From Luteirhabdus salina (lineage in GTDB: Bacteria; Bacteroidota; Bacteroidia; Flavobacteriales; Flavobacteriaceae), in the NCBI GenBank assembly GCA_025384855.1, contig JALAHT010000004.1:251846-315845 (forward strand): a stretch of 64,000 nt of DNA, written 5' to 3'. Below the pieces are notes generated by a model. It made no database searches. It saw only the letters and a program-made list of their open reading frames with translations, and had not been told where the DNA came from. This document shows, piece by piece, positions 17,207 through 26,564 of the stretch. The position numbers and the translations under genes were made by a program. Numbering within the stretch: position 1 is the first letter of the stretch; every line of letters starts with the position of its first letter.

Positions 17207-17932
17207 TTGATCAGCAAAAATCAAATAAAACGAATATCCGCCTTAGGGCGAAAAAAGAACCGCGATGCAGAGGGATTGTTTGTTGCAGAAACGCCCAAAG
17301 TAATTCGTGAATTCCTAAAACAGGGCTGGAAACCTACTGCTTTGTACACAACCCAGCCCGAATTTTGGTCTTCTGAGGAAAGAGAGGAAATTTCGGAACG
17401 CGACCTTCAAAAAATTAGCTTTTTAAAAAACGCACATGAGGCGTTGGCAGTATTTTCGATTCCTGAACATACCATCATCAGCTATGAGGGGCTAACGTTG
17501 GTACTGGATGCCGTGCGCGATCCAGGGAATCTTGGTACGATTATTCGGTTATGCGATTGGTTTGGAGTGAAGAACATCTTAGCGTCTCCCGATACGGCCG
17601 ATTGCTATAATCCTAAAGTAGTACAAGCAAGTATGGGAAGTTTGGCGCGTGTTTCAGTGAAGTATGAAAATCTCGAAGAAGTCCTTCAATACACTGAATT
17701 ACCTGTCTACGGCGCTATGATGGATGGCGAATCGGTATATCGTACGAATTTGTCGGAACATGCATTTTTGGTCATGGGAAATGAAGGTGTTGGCATTTCT
17801 TCACACATCGAAAAACTGTTAACAGAACGTATTTCCATTCCACAATTTGGAGAAGCGAATACCGAAAGCCTGAATGTGGCTACCGCTACGGCGATACTAC
17901 TAAGCGAGTTTCGTCGGACTACTGAAACGTAA
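17207..17932 (+). CDS. TrmH/SpoU-family rRNA or tRNA 2'-O-methyltransferase
   Basis: A SPOUT methyltransferase acting on rRNA or tRNA ribose. The catalytic domain carries motif 1 (LDAVRDPGNLGTIIRLCDWFG near residue 105), motif 2 (LVMGNEGVGIS) and motif 3 (IPQFGEANTESLNVATATAILL) forming the knot. An N-terminal substrate-binding domain (KRISALGRKKNRDAEGLFVAE) precedes it. I place the start at the TTG at 17207, because homologues begin with (M)xSKNQIK at this point; the ATG at 17153 would add 18 unrelated residues and overlap tamL by 19 bases. Exact target unknown (RlmB-like is possible). The 3' end overlaps porT by 14 bases, tail to tail. Confidence 0.85.
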   Translation: MISKNQIKRISALGRKKNRDAEGLFVAETPKVIREFLKQGWKPTALYTTQPEFWSSEEREEISERDLQKISFLKNAHEALAVFSIPEHTIISYEGLTLVLDAVRDPGNLGTIIRLCDWFGVKNILASPDTADCYNPKVVQASMGSLARVSVKYENLEEVLQYTELPVYGAMMDGESVYRTNLSEHAFLVMGNEGVGISSHIEKLLTERISIPQFGEANTESLNVATATAILLSEFRRTTET

Positions 17933-18635
17933 AGTTGATAAAAATGCCGCGCGTTTGCATTTCCGCAATGTTACCCGTCCATGCGCTATTAGGATTATCA
18001 TCGGGTACTAACTCGTCGGTTGTTGCAAACACACCTCGAATGGAGGGCGTAAACTTGAAATAGAAAAGATAAAAGTCGATTCCAAATCCTAATTCAAAGT
18101 AACTCGCGCGTTTCATCATTCGAAATTCACCGTCTTCATTATCCTGTGGATTGTCCTGATTGCTCGACAAGTTGAAAGAGCTGGACACACCGGCCACGAT
18201 AAAGGGTTTAATATTGTTCAGTCGCTTGGTTGAAAACTTCACCAATAGCGGAACGTGTATGTAGGTCGATTTCACTTCACGAAGGAAGTCACTTTCATCT
18301 TCAAACCCGGGAAACGTCAAGTTTCGCTGCGTGTAATACAATCCTGGTTCCAACCGAAGGTTGATGTATTTATTCACCCGCATATCACCCACCAAGCCAA
18401 CATTAAAACCTACATCGGAATTCACTAATACATCGGCATTCTGCTCCTCTAATTCTTCATTATATTTAAACTTGAAGTCGTAACTATTAAATCCTAGGAA
18501 GTAGCCCCAAGACAAAAACCGGTTGTCGAAAGTCTCAAGATTAGCCAAACGCTCTTTGGTAAATAGTTGAGCGCTAGCGGATGGCATTAAAAAGAATACT
18601 GTAATTCCTAAAAAAAATAGTTTCTTCATAGTCAT
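17919..18635 (-). CDS. porT: Type IX secretion protein PorT (SprT)
   Basis: A 238-residue outer membrane beta-barrel protein with a cleavable signal (MKKLFFLGITVFFLMPSASAQ). The WGYFLGFNSYDFKFKY segment, alternating hydrophobic strands and the C-terminal aromatic (FINFTFQ) fit the PorT family, which is needed for T9SS secretion and for gliding motility in Flavobacterium. Its ATG overlaps the ubiE stop (ATGA), and this ubiE-porT order is, as I recall, common in flavobacteria. An internal ATG two codons later is an equally possible start. Confidence 0.82.
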   Translation of the reverse strand: MTMKKLFFLGITVFFLMPSASAQLFTKERLANLETFDNRFLSWGYFLGFNSYDFKFKYNEELEEQNADVLVNSDVGFNVGLVGDMRVNKYINLRLEPGLYYTQRNLTFPGFEDESDFLREVKSTYIHVPLLVKFSTKRLNNIKPFIVAGVSSSFNLSSNQDNPQDNEDGEFRMMKRASYFELGFGIDFYLFYFKFTPSIRGVFATTDELVPDDNPNSAWTGNIAEMQTRGIFINFTFQ

Positions 18636-19363
18636 TTCGTCGCGGTATAAATGGTCGCTACACCAAAAGTTTGCGGTTTGTCGTTCACTTCTATAAACCC
18701 GGTTTTGCGCAAAATATTGTTGAGGGCTTCGCCATAAGGGAAAACCGAGGCGCTTTCGCTAAGATAGGAGTACGCTACCTTATCTTTAGAGAAGATTTTT
18801 CCGATAATTGGAAGAATTCCTTTGGCATAAATGGAATATCCTTGTTTAAAAGGAAACTTGGTGGGAACAGACGTCTCCAATATTACAAAGAGGCCACCTT
18901 TCTTCAGTACACGCAGAATTTCTGCCAGCCCTTTTTCAAGATTTTCAAAATTCCGAATGCCAAAGGAAACTGTTACGGCATCGAAACTATTATCATCGAA
19001 TGGCAAGGCTTCACTATCGCCTTTTACAAATTCAATCTTGGTATCGATATCGGTGTCCTTTACTTTTTTCCGCGCTACGGATAACATGCCTTCCGAAAGG
19101 TCGAGTCCAACAATTTTTTCTGCTTGAACTTTTTCTGCGAATTGAATGGCCAAATCGCCGGTACCCGTAGCAATATCCAACACATGATGTGGTTTTTGCT
19201 CGGCTACTAATTGCACTACTTTTTTTCGCCAGGATACATCGCTGCCAAGTGAAATAATCCGGTTCAGGCCATCGTAATTGTCCGAGATAGTATCGAACAT
19301 TTCCTCTACCTGTTCCTTTTTGTTCTTGTTGGAATCCTTATATGGCCGTACGTTTTTGCTCAT
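18632..19363 (-). CDS. ubiE: Demethylmenaquinone methyltransferase
   Basis: A SAM-dependent C-methyltransferase making menaquinone from demethylmenaquinone, the likely quinone for the Nqr complex encoded at 46-52 kb. The 243 residues show the family signatures: FDTISDNYDGLNRIISLGSDVSWRKK near the N-terminus, SAM motif I (VLDIATGTGDLAI) near 60, SFGIRNF near 130, and RVLKKGGLFVILETS. Also known as MenG. It has its own -7 box and is followed directly by porT. Confidence 0.95.
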   Translation of the reverse strand: MSKNVRPYKDSNKNKKEQVEEMFDTISDNYDGLNRIISLGSDVSWRKKVVQLVAEQKPHHVLDIATGTGDLAIQFAEKVQAEKIVGLDLSEGMLSVARKKVKDTDIDTKIEFVKGDSEALPFDDNSFDAVTVSFGIRNFENLEKGLAEILRVLKKGGLFVILETSVPTKFPFKQGYSIYAKGILPIIGKIFSKDKVAYSYLSESASVFPYGEALNNILRKTGFIEVNDKPQTFGVATIYTATK

Positions 19364-19376
19364 AGAATAATGCCGG

Positions 19377-19384
19377 CAAAACTA
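19377..19384 (-). promoter_or_regulatory. -7 promoter box of ubiE-porT (TAGTTTTG)
   Basis: A perfect TAnnTTTG match, 13 bases upstream of the ubiE start codon. Confidence 0.5.
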
Positions 19385-19443
19385 CGTATTTTTTAGTACT
19401 TTATCATCTCTCAAAGAGAATTAGATTATAGTATATCGTAGGG

Positions 19444-19471
19444 TTGGATTGTTAGAATTTGAATACCTTTG
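19444..19471 (+). promoter_or_regulatory. Promoter of trkA-trkH
   Basis: A perfect -7 box TACCTTTG at 19464-19471, with TTG at 19444-19446 seventeen bases before it in roughly the -33 position. The trkA ATG is 27 bases downstream of the box. Confidence 0.6.
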
Positions 19472-19497
19472 CACCGTATATTCCGTAGAACAGTTTT

Positions 19498-20847
19498 ATG
19501 AAGATTATTATTGCAGGAGCAGGAGAAGTTGGCTTTCACTTGTCGAAACTTCTATCGTTCGAATCGCAAGATATTACTTTGATCGATACCAACAGGGAAA
19601 GCCTCATCAATGCGGAAACCCATCTCGATATACGTGTAATTAAAGGAGATGCCACTTCCATTTCTATCTTAAAGGATGCCAATGTCGCTGATACCGACTT
19701 GGTAATAGGCGTTACTTCTAGTGAAACCACCAATATTACAGTTTGTGTTTTAGCAAAACAATTGGGTGCCAAACGGACGATTGCCCGTATTTCGAATACA
19801 GAATTTATCGAGAATAAGGATGAAGTCGGTTTTACACGCTTCGGAATAGATGAATTGATATCGCCTGAATCGCTTGCCGCAAATGAAATCGAACTACTCT
19901 TGAATCAGAGTGCCTTCAACGATACTTACCAATTTGAGGAAGGAGCCTTGATGATGATTGGTCTCAGCCTTTCACGAACGGCTTCGTTTGTAGGAAAAAC
20001 GGTGAAAGAGGTCGGCGACATGTATCCAAACTTGGAATATGTTCCGTTAGCCATTCAACGGTACGGAACGCAATATACTTTGATCCCACGTGGGGATACC
20101 CAATTCAAGGAAGGCGATCAGGTCTATTTCACCACTACTAAAAAAGGAGTGGATGAGATTTACAAGTTGACGGGAAAAGTTCGCGAGGAAATCAGAAATG
20201 TTATGATTTTGGGCGGAAGTAAGATTGGCTATAAAACAGCCAACGACCTCTGTAAAAATAGTTTTCATGTTAAACTTATTGAAAACAATAAGGAAAAAGC
20301 ATTTGAAATTGCCGATGAAATACCCAGTTGCTTGGTTATTAGTGGTGATGGACGAAATGTCGATTTGCTAAATGAAGAATCCATTCAAGATATGGATGCC
20401 TTTATTGCCGTTACCGGAAATAGCGAAACGAACATTATGTCGTGCTTGGTAGCGAAGTCGAAAGGCGTCCGAAAAGCAATTGCACTGGTTGAAAACATGG
20501 ATTACTTTCAACTGTCGCATTCTATCGGTATCGATACGCTTATCAATAAAAAGCTGTTGGCGGCCAATAATATCTTTCGGTACGTCCGAAAAGGTGAGGT
20601 TGTAGCAATGACCAAATTGAATAATATGAATGCTGAGATTTTGGAGTTTGTGGTTACGACTTCTTCCGAAGTGAAAGATCAGCGCATTAAAAATATCGAT
20701 TTTCCCCGCTCTGCTGTTATTGGTGGCGTAGTTCGCGATGGCGAAGGAATCATCGCCTTGGGCGATTTTAAGATTCAGATAGGGGATCGTATAGTGGTAT
20801 GTTGCCTGCCACAGTCCATCAAAAAGGTTGAAAAACTGTTCGTATAA
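19498..20847 (+). CDS. trkA: Trk potassium uptake system peripheral protein TrkA
   Basis: The cytoplasmic nucleotide-binding gating subunit of the Trk K+ channel. At 449 residues it has two Rossmann-RCK_C pairs: MKIIIAGAGEVGFHLSKLL at residue 1, with a dinucleotide site ending IDTNRESL, and a second NVMILGGSKIGYKTANDL near residue 232. The RCK_C parts include LIPRGDTQFKEGDQVYF and the C-terminal IQIGDRIVVCCLP. Its stop overlaps the trkH ATG by one base (TAATG), so the two genes form one translationally coupled operon. Confidence 0.95.
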   Translation: MKIIIAGAGEVGFHLSKLLSFESQDITLIDTNRESLINAETHLDIRVIKGDATSISILKDANVADTDLVIGVTSSETTNITVCVLAKQLGAKRTIARISNTEFIENKDEVGFTRFGIDELISPESLAANEIELLLNQSAFNDTYQFEEGALMMIGLSLSRTASFVGKTVKEVGDMYPNLEYVPLAIQRYGTQYTLIPRGDTQFKEGDQVYFTTTKKGVDEIYKLTGKVREEIRNVMILGGSKIGYKTANDLCKNSFHVKLIENNKEKAFEIADEIPSCLVISGDGRNVDLLNEESIQDMDAFIAVTGNSETNIMSCLVAKSKGVRKAIALVENMDYFQLSHSIGIDTLINKKLLAANNIFRYVRKGEVVAMTKLNNMNAEILEFVVTTSSEVKDQRIKNIDFPRSAVIGGVVRDGEGIIALGDFKIQIGDRIVVCCLPQSIKKVEKLFV

Positions 20848-22352
20848 TGCCCACCATTAGCTCCCTAAATTTTAAAATTATCTTTCACCTAATGGGGCTG
20901 CTTTTTGCAGTGAATGGAGGCTTCATGTTGATGGCCACCGGAGTAAGTTACTTTTATGGAGACGCCGTAGCATTCGAAATGTTATTAGCGGCAATCGTAA
21001 CGTTGGGAATTGGTGGAATGACCTTGTTGATTACCAAAAACCACCGAAAGGAAATTCAAAAAAGAGAAGGGTATATCATCGTTACCTTTGGTTGGATCTG
21101 TATGTCGCTGGCGGGCACGCTACCGTATCTCTTCACGAATGCCATACCCAACTTCACAGATGCCTTTTTTGAAACCATGAGCGGGTACACCACTACCGGT
21201 GCTACTATCATGACCGATATTGAAATTATGCCGAGAGGCGTATTATTCTGGCGAAGCATCACACACTGGATCGGTGGAATGGGAATTATCGTATTGGCGA
21301 TTGCTATTTTACCATTGTTAGGAATTGGGGGCATGCAGTTGTTTGCTGCGGAAGCACCGGGACCTGGAGGTGATAAACTACACCCGCGAATTACCGACAC
21401 TGCGAAGCGATTATGGGTTATTTATGTAGCCTACACTATTATTGAAACCATTTTATTGAAATTGGCTGGCATGAGTTTTTTCGATGCCGTCAATCATTCG
21501 CTAAGTACCCTGAGTACAGGAGGATTTTCAACTAAAAATGCGAGTATCGCCTATTGGAACGGCAGTCCTTTGATTCAGTATATCATCATGCTATTTATGT
21601 TTTTAGCGGGTACCAACTTCGTACTGAGCTATTTCGCTTTTAAAACCAAATTTTCCAGTGTGTTGAAAGATGATGAGTTTAAGTGGTATCTCGGACTAAT
21701 CGTATCGTTAGGCTTAATTGCGGCACTCATAATTTATTTTGAAGCCGATGTCTCGCTATCTTCGGTAGAGCATCCCATGATTTGGGGTGAATTTGAAAGC
21801 GCCATTCGGCACGGATTGTTTCAGGTGTTGGCAATCGTAACCACAACAGGCTTTGCTACGGCCGATTATACCATGTGGACACCTTTTCTTACGATTTTCT
21901 TCTTCGGATTGATGTTTTTGGGAGGTTCGGCTGGTTCTACGGCAGGAGGTGTCAAGATTATGCGCCATTTGTTGATGATCAAGAACGGTGTTTTGGAGTT
22001 CCGAAGAACGCTTCACCCACATGCTATTCTGCCAGTACGCTACAATCGCAAAGCAGTACAGCAACCGATTGTGTATAATATACTAGGGTTCTTTATCCTT
22101 TATATGCTATCCTTTATTATGGGTGTGTTGGTATTCTCGTGGTTGGGTTTAGATTATAAAACCTCTTTGGGAGGCGCTGCCAGTACCTTGGGGAATGTCG
22201 GTCCTGCGTTGGGTGATTTAGGACCTGTCAATAATTATAGCACATTGCCAAGTGCCGCAAAGTGGTGGGCGTGTTTCTTGATGCTGATCGGTCGATTGGA
22301 ACTGTTTACAGTACTAATTCTGCTTACACCTTTCTTCTGGAGAAATAGATAA
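20847..22352 (+). CDS. trkH: Trk potassium uptake system membrane protein TrkH
   Basis: The 501-residue K+-conducting inner membrane subunit. The four imperfect selectivity-filter repeats of the SKT family can be seen: TMSGYTTTGATI, LSTLSTGGFST, IVTTTGFATADY and ASTLGNVGPALG. Many hydrophobic spans separate them. Coupled to trkA by a one-base overlap. It ends five bases before the convergent purT gene, with no obvious terminator between. Confidence 0.95.
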   Translation: MPTISSLNFKIIFHLMGLLFAVNGGFMLMATGVSYFYGDAVAFEMLLAAIVTLGIGGMTLLITKNHRKEIQKREGYIIVTFGWICMSLAGTLPYLFTNAIPNFTDAFFETMSGYTTTGATIMTDIEIMPRGVLFWRSITHWIGGMGIIVLAIAILPLLGIGGMQLFAAEAPGPGGDKLHPRITDTAKRLWVIYVAYTIIETILLKLAGMSFFDAVNHSLSTLSTGGFSTKNASIAYWNGSPLIQYIIMLFMFLAGTNFVLSYFAFKTKFSSVLKDDEFKWYLGLIVSLGLIAALIIYFEADVSLSSVEHPMIWGEFESAIRHGLFQVLAIVTTTGFATADYTMWTPFLTIFFFGLMFLGGSAGSTAGGVKIMRHLLMIKNGVLEFRRTLHPHAILPVRYNRKAVQQPIVYNILGFFILYMLSFIMGVLVFSWLGLDYKTSLGGAASTLGNVGPALGDLGPVNNYSTLPSAAKWWACFLMLIGRLELFTVLILLTPFFWRNR

Positions 22353-22357
22353 CTAGC

Positions 22358-23521
22358 TTATAGCTTTACCGTCAATTTTGAAGCAAGTTCCTTTGCTCGT
22401 TGTGTGATGTTTTCAACATCACTTTCCAGTGAATCATACGCTAAGGCAACTGCCATTCTTCTGTACGGTCGAGAAGTAGGTTTTCCGAATATCCTGACAT
22501 CACTTTTTTGTTCTGAAGAAATCGTTTCCAATCCTTCAATAATAGGATTTTCTGAATGGTCGCTCGCTAGTATAACGGCTGAAGCACCTTTTCGCTCTAG
22601 CGTAATTTGCTGAAGTGGTAATCCTAAGATGGCCCGTACATGCAGTTCAAATTCGTTGAAGTTTTGCGTATTGGCTAAGGTAACCATGCCCGTATCGTGT
22701 GGACGAGGCGATAATTCTGAAAAGTACACGCCATCATCGGCTACAAAGAACTCAACACCCCAAATTCCAGCACCACCGAGTGTTTCCGTAACTTTCTTTG
22801 CCATTTCTTGAGCTTCCCTTAAGTCGTTATCCTGCATCTTTGCAGGCTGCCAACTTTCTTGATAGTCACCGCGCTCTTGTCGGTGACCGATTGGCGGGCA
22901 AAAAAGAGTCTTCCCATTACGCTGGGTTAGCGTAAGCAACGTGATTTCATAATTAAAATTTACAAAGGCCTCCACGATTACTTCGGCAACATCACCTCTA
23001 GAACCTTCTTGAGAATATTGCCAAGCTTTTTCAATATCGGCTTCATTTTTAATGGTGCTTTGACCTTTTCCGCTGGAAGACATCAATGGCTTCACCACAC
23101 AGGGCATTCCTATTTCTTCAACCGCCTGATGTAAGGTTTCGGCTGAGGTAGCATACCGATAATCGGCCGTCTTCAACCCTAATTCCTTGGCAGCTAAATC
23201 GCGAATCGCCTTTCGGTTCATGGTATAGTTAGCAGCTTTTGCAGAAGGAACGACCGTGTAGCCTTGTTTTTCATATTCGTAAAAGCGTTCGGTACGAATG
23301 GCTTCAATCTCAGGAACGATGTAATCGGGCTTATGCTTTTCAACCAATGCATCCAACGCTTCACCATCTAGCATATTAATCACTTCAAAACCATCAGCGA
23401 CTTGCATGGCGGGAGCATTTTCATAACTATCTACCGCGATAATGGTTTGTCCCAAGCGTTGCGCAGCGATGGTAACTTCCTTTCCAAGTTCCCCGCTTCC
23501 GAGTAATAAAATGGTAGCCAT
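22358..23521 (-). CDS. purT: Formate-dependent phosphoribosylglycinamide formyltransferase
   Basis: An ATP-grasp enzyme that adds formate to GAR in purine synthesis without folate. Its 387 residues begin [16 protein letters not shown], then the PurK/PurT-like [11 protein letters not shown], the ATP-grasp stretch [17 protein letters not shown] near residue 145, [11 protein letters not shown] and [15 protein letters not shown] near 270. It is the last of three closely spaced minus-strand genes (desaturase, aspC, purT), ten bases after aspC. Confidence 0.95.
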   Translation of the reverse strand: MATILLLGSGELGKEVTIAAQRLGQTIIAVDSYENAPAMQVADGFEVINMLDGEALDALVEKHKPDYIVPEIEAIRTERFYEYEKQGYTVVPSAKAANYTMNRKAIRDLAAKELGLKTADYRYATSAETLHQAVEEIGMPCVVKPLMSSSGKGQSTIKNEADIEKAWQYSQEGSRGDVAEVIVEAFVNFNYEITLLTLTQRNGKTLFCPPIGHRQERGDYQESWQPAKMQDNDLREAQEMAKKVTETLGGAGIWGVEFFVADDGVYFSELSPRPHDTGMVTLANTQNFNEFELHVRAILGLPLQQITLERKGASAVILASDHSENPIIEGLETISSEQKSDVRIFGKPTSRPYRRMAVALAYDSLESDVENITQRAKELASKLTVKL

Positions 23522-23531
23522 GATGTTGTTT

Positions 23532-24719
23532 TTAGGAGAGTGCCTGTTTAATGCGCTTCATCGCTTCCACGATATCTTTTTCCGAAGCAGCATAGGAAAT
23601 TCGAATACACTCCGGATTGCCAAAGGCTTCACCAGTTACCGTTGCGACATTTGCAGCTTCTAATAGATATAAGGAAAAATCGGAAGCTGTTTGGATGGTT
23701 TTACCACCAAATTCCTTTCCAAAGAAAGCAGATACATTTGGAAAAACATAAAAGGCACCTTCTGGTTCGTTAGTTTGCATCCCGGGAATTTCAGAAAGCA
23801 AATCCAATATCAATTTGCGTCGTTCCTTAAAGGCTTGAACCATATATTCAATTCGCTGTGGCGATTCTTCCAAGGCGGTAATCGTAGCCCGTTGTGCAAT
23901 ACAATTGGCGCCGCTCGTATTCTGTCCCTGCATTTTATTACAGGCTCTGGCAATGTATTCGGGTCCTCCGATATAGCCAATCCGCCATCCAGTCATTGCA
24001 TACGCTTTGGAAACACCGTTCACGGTCACCGTGCGATCGTACATATCTTCAAATTGCGCCATAGAGGCATGATCGCCCGTAAAGTTGATGTGCTCGTAAA
24101 TCTCGTCACTCACGACGATGATATCCGGATACTTCACCAAAACATCAGCTAAGGCACGCAGTTCTTTTTCACTATACACCGAGCCACTCGGATTACAGGG
24201 CGAACTGTAAATCATCATTTTTGTCTTCGGTGTAATAGCAGCTTCTAGATCTTCGGGCGTTACCTTAAAATCGTTTTCAATAGTCGTCTTGATTTCCACA
24301 GGAACACCACCCGCCACTTTACTGATATCGCTATAGCTTACCCAATAAGGGGCTGGAAGCAATACTTCATCGCCTTCATTCAACAATACCATGGCCAAGT
24401 TTGCCAAGGATTGTTTCGCACCTGTCGAAACCACGATTTGATTTGGGGTGTAGATAAGATTGTTGTCGCGCTTAAATTTTTTGATAATCGCTTGTTTCAA
24501 ATCGCCATATCCATCCACAGGCGTATATGCATGATAGTCGTCTTTTACAGCTTGGATAGCAGCCTCCTTTACGAATTCCGGGACCGTAAAATCGGGTTCC
24601 CCGAGGCTAAGACCGATAATATCCTTGCCGCTTTCACGAAGTTCACGAGCTTTGGCTGCCATGGCTAATGTAGCCGAAGTGGCCATATTATTGACGCGAT
24701 CTGAAAGTTTTGGATTCAT
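23532..24719 (-). CDS. aspC: Pyridoxal-phosphate aspartate aminotransferase (class I, subgroup Ib)
   Basis: A fold-type I transaminase exchanging amino groups between aspartate and 2-oxoglutarate. The 395 residues match the Ib (Thermus-like) subgroup. Motifs: [13 protein letters not shown] near 40, GAKQSLANL near 100, [12 protein letters not shown] near 170, SDEIYEHI, and the PLP lysine Lys238 in [14 protein letters not shown]. The start codon lies four bases after the stop of the desaturase gene, so they are cotranscribed. Substrate preference cannot be told from sequence alone, and related enzymes also use prephenate or other amino acids. Confidence 0.9.
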   Translation of the reverse strand: MNPKLSDRVNNMATSATLAMAAKARELRESGKDIIGLSLGEPDFTVPEFVKEAAIQAVKDDYHAYTPVDGYGDLKQAIIKKFKRDNNLIYTPNQIVVSTGAKQSLANLAMVLLNEGDEVLLPAPYWVSYSDISKVAGGVPVEIKTTIENDFKVTPEDLEAAITPKTKMMIYSSPCNPSGSVYSEKELRALADVLVKYPDIIVVSDEIYEHINFTGDHASMAQFEDMYDRTVTVNGVSKAYAMTGWRIGYIGGPEYIARACNKMQGQNTSGANCIAQRATITALEESPQRIEYMVQAFKERRKLILDLLSEIPGMQTNEPEGAFYVFPNVSAFFGKEFGGKTIQTASDFSLYLLEAANVATVTGEAFGNPECIRISYAASEKDIVEAMKRIKQALS

Positions 24720-24723
24720 AGTA

Positions 24724-25821
24724 TTATGCTACTGCGGGCTTCATGCCCATTTGTTTTAAGAATTTGAAGTGCGCCGCAATGGCCTTTCTTGTCGAAGTAT
24801 ATTCGTTGTAGGGGAGGTTATATTCCAACGCCGTTTCCTTAACGATTTTGGCTATTTCGGTATAGTGAATATGACTGATATTTGGGAAAATATGGTGCTC
24901 CACCTGATGATTTAAGCCACCTGTAAACCAATTTACGATTCTATTTTTTCGTGAAAAATTAACCGTGGTGAACAATTGGTGAATGGCCCAGGTATTTTTC
25001 ATGCTACCCGACTCATCTGGTAATGGCATTTCAGTATCTTCCACCACGTGCGCCAATTGAAACACAATGCTTAAAATAAGACCAGCGGTATAGTGCATGA
25101 TGAAGAAGCCTAATAAAATCTTCCACCAAGCGATATCCAAGACCAGTAACGGAATAACCACCCAAACGGAAAAATAGATTGCTTTTGTAATGAACAATAC
25201 GCTCCATTGCTTAATTGGTTTTGGCATTTTCCCATAGGAAAGTTTTTTCTTAAGGTAGCGTTGCGTTTGTTTGAAATCGGCTGTAAGCATCCAGTTAAAA
25301 GTTAGCAAACCGTACAGTATAACGCTATAATAATGTTGAAATCTGTGGAACCAACGCCATTTGGCATGTTGTGAAAAGCGAATTACACGACCGGCATCTA
25401 AATCCTCATCATGACCGTGAATGTTGGTATAGGTATGGTGAAGAACATTATGCTGTACCTGCCAGTTATAAACGTTTCCGGCAAGGATGTAAATACTTCC
25501 ACCCAAAATTTTATTCACCCATTTTTTAGAGGAATACGAGCCATGGTTAGCATCGTGCATCACATTCATTCCAACACCGGCCATTCCAACGCCCATGACA
25601 ATGGTGAGCAGGATTTGGCTCCACCCCGGTAAATCGAGGGTAAGCAAAAGGAAATAAGGCGTTAAATACAACGAAAACATAATAAATGCTTTCAGGTGCA
25701 ATTTCCAATTGGCATTTCTGGAAATTTTATGTTCTTTAAAGTAACCATTGACCCTCTTGTTCAGGGTTCTAAAGAATTTGGCGGAATCGACACGGGAAAA
25801 ACGGACTTGGGAAGTGCTCAC
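24724..25821 (-). CDS. Membrane fatty acid desaturase (acyl-CoA/acyl-lipid)
   Basis: A 365-residue integral membrane di-iron desaturase. The three histidine boxes are clear: HDANHGS near residue 88, HNVLHH near 125, and QVEHH near 307. The QVEHH form of box three is typical of front-end and linoleoyl-CoA-type desaturases. There is no fused cytochrome b5 domain. At least four hydrophobic spans lie between the boxes. It heads a three-gene unit with aspC and purT. It probably adjusts membrane fluidity; position and substrate of desaturation are unknown. Confidence 0.9.
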   Translation of the reverse strand: MSTSQVRFSRVDSAKFFRTLNKRVNGYFKEHKISRNANWKLHLKAFIMFSLYLTPYFLLLTLDLPGWSQILLTIVMGVGMAGVGMNVMHDANHGSYSSKKWVNKILGGSIYILAGNVYNWQVQHNVLHHTYTNIHGHDEDLDAGRVIRFSQHAKWRWFHRFQHYYSVILYGLLTFNWMLTADFKQTQRYLKKKLSYGKMPKPIKQWSVLFITKAIYFSVWVVIPLLVLDIAWWKILLGFFIMHYTAGLILSIVFQLAHVVEDTEMPLPDESGSMKNTWAIHQLFTTVNFSRKNRIVNWFTGGLNHQVEHHIFPNISHIHYTEIAKIVKETALEYNLPYNEYTSTRKAIAAHFKFLKQMGMKPAVA

Positions 25822-25858
25822 AGACTATTGACTTATAATTTAAAGGGCTAAAAATACA

Positions 25859-25866
25859 TATCTTTG
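25859..25866 (+). promoter_or_regulatory. -7 promoter box of rsmG (TATCTTTG)
   Basis: A perfect TAnnTTTG match 68 bases upstream of the rsmG ATG, in the gap between the divergent desaturase and rsmG genes. Confidence 0.5.
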
Positions 25867-25934
25867 CTCGAATTAAAGAGCAGGAGCGCACCTAAATTCG
25901 TGAAAGTTATCCCAATTTATCTACAAAATCTGAT

Positions 25935-26564
25935 ATGAAGCTTATCGAAACCTATTTTCCAGACCTTACAGCGGCCCAAAGAAATGATTTTCAAAAACTT
26001 GAAGGACTCTATCACGATTGGAATGAAAAGATAAATGTGGTGTCCCGAAAGGATATCGATGAACTCTATTTGCGACACGTATTACATTCACTCGGTATCG
26101 CAAAATTGCAGCGCTTCAATCCAGATTCGAAAATATTGGATGTGGGTACAGGAGGTGGATTTCCAGGTATTCCGTTGGCGATTCTCCATCCTGAAACGGA
26201 ATTTCATTTGGTGGATAGTATCGGAAAAAAGATAAAGGTGGTGGAAGAAGTTGTTGATGGGTTGGGATTGACAAATGTTACCGCCATCAACGACCGGGTT
26301 GAAAATGTGGACGGTCAATACGATTTTATCGTGAGTCGTGCGGTGGCACAAATGGAAACGTTTGTGCGTTGGGTGAAAGGTCGCATTAAGAAGAAAAGTG
26401 AACACGAACTTCGAAATGGGATTTTATATTTGAAGGGCGGCGATCTTACCGAAGAATTGGCAAAATATAAAGCTGCAAAGGTCTATCCGTTGACCGATTT
26501 TTTTGACGAGCCGTTTTTTGAAACCAAGAGCGTGGTGCATCTCCCCATGAAGTATAAAGGATAA
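25935..26564 (+). CDS. rsmG: 16S rRNA (guanine-527-N7)-methyltransferase
   Basis: Methylates G527 of 16S rRNA using SAM. The 209-residue protein has the family signatures: NVVSRKD near residue 35, HVLHSLGIAKL, SAM motif I (ILDVGTGGGFPGIPLAI) near 65, HLVDSIGKKI, and the later FIVSRAVAQM with RNA-site residues. Its stop overlaps the start of the DUF1853 gene by one base (TAATG), so the two are coupled. Confidence 0.95.
   Translation: MKLIETYFPDLTAAQRNDFQKLEGLYHDWNEKINVVSRKDIDELYLRHVLHSLGIAKLQRFNPDSKILDVGTGGGFPGIPLAILHPETEFHLVDSIGKKIKVVEEVVDGLGLTNVTAINDRVENVDGQYDFIVSRAVAQMETFVRWVKGRIKKKSEHELRNGILYLKGGDLTEELAKYKAAKVYPLTDFFDEPFFETKSVVHLPMKYKG

Noticed and set aside
22353-22357. Terminator between trkH and purT
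   Set aside because: The gap is five bases and no stem with a T run is visible at either gene end.
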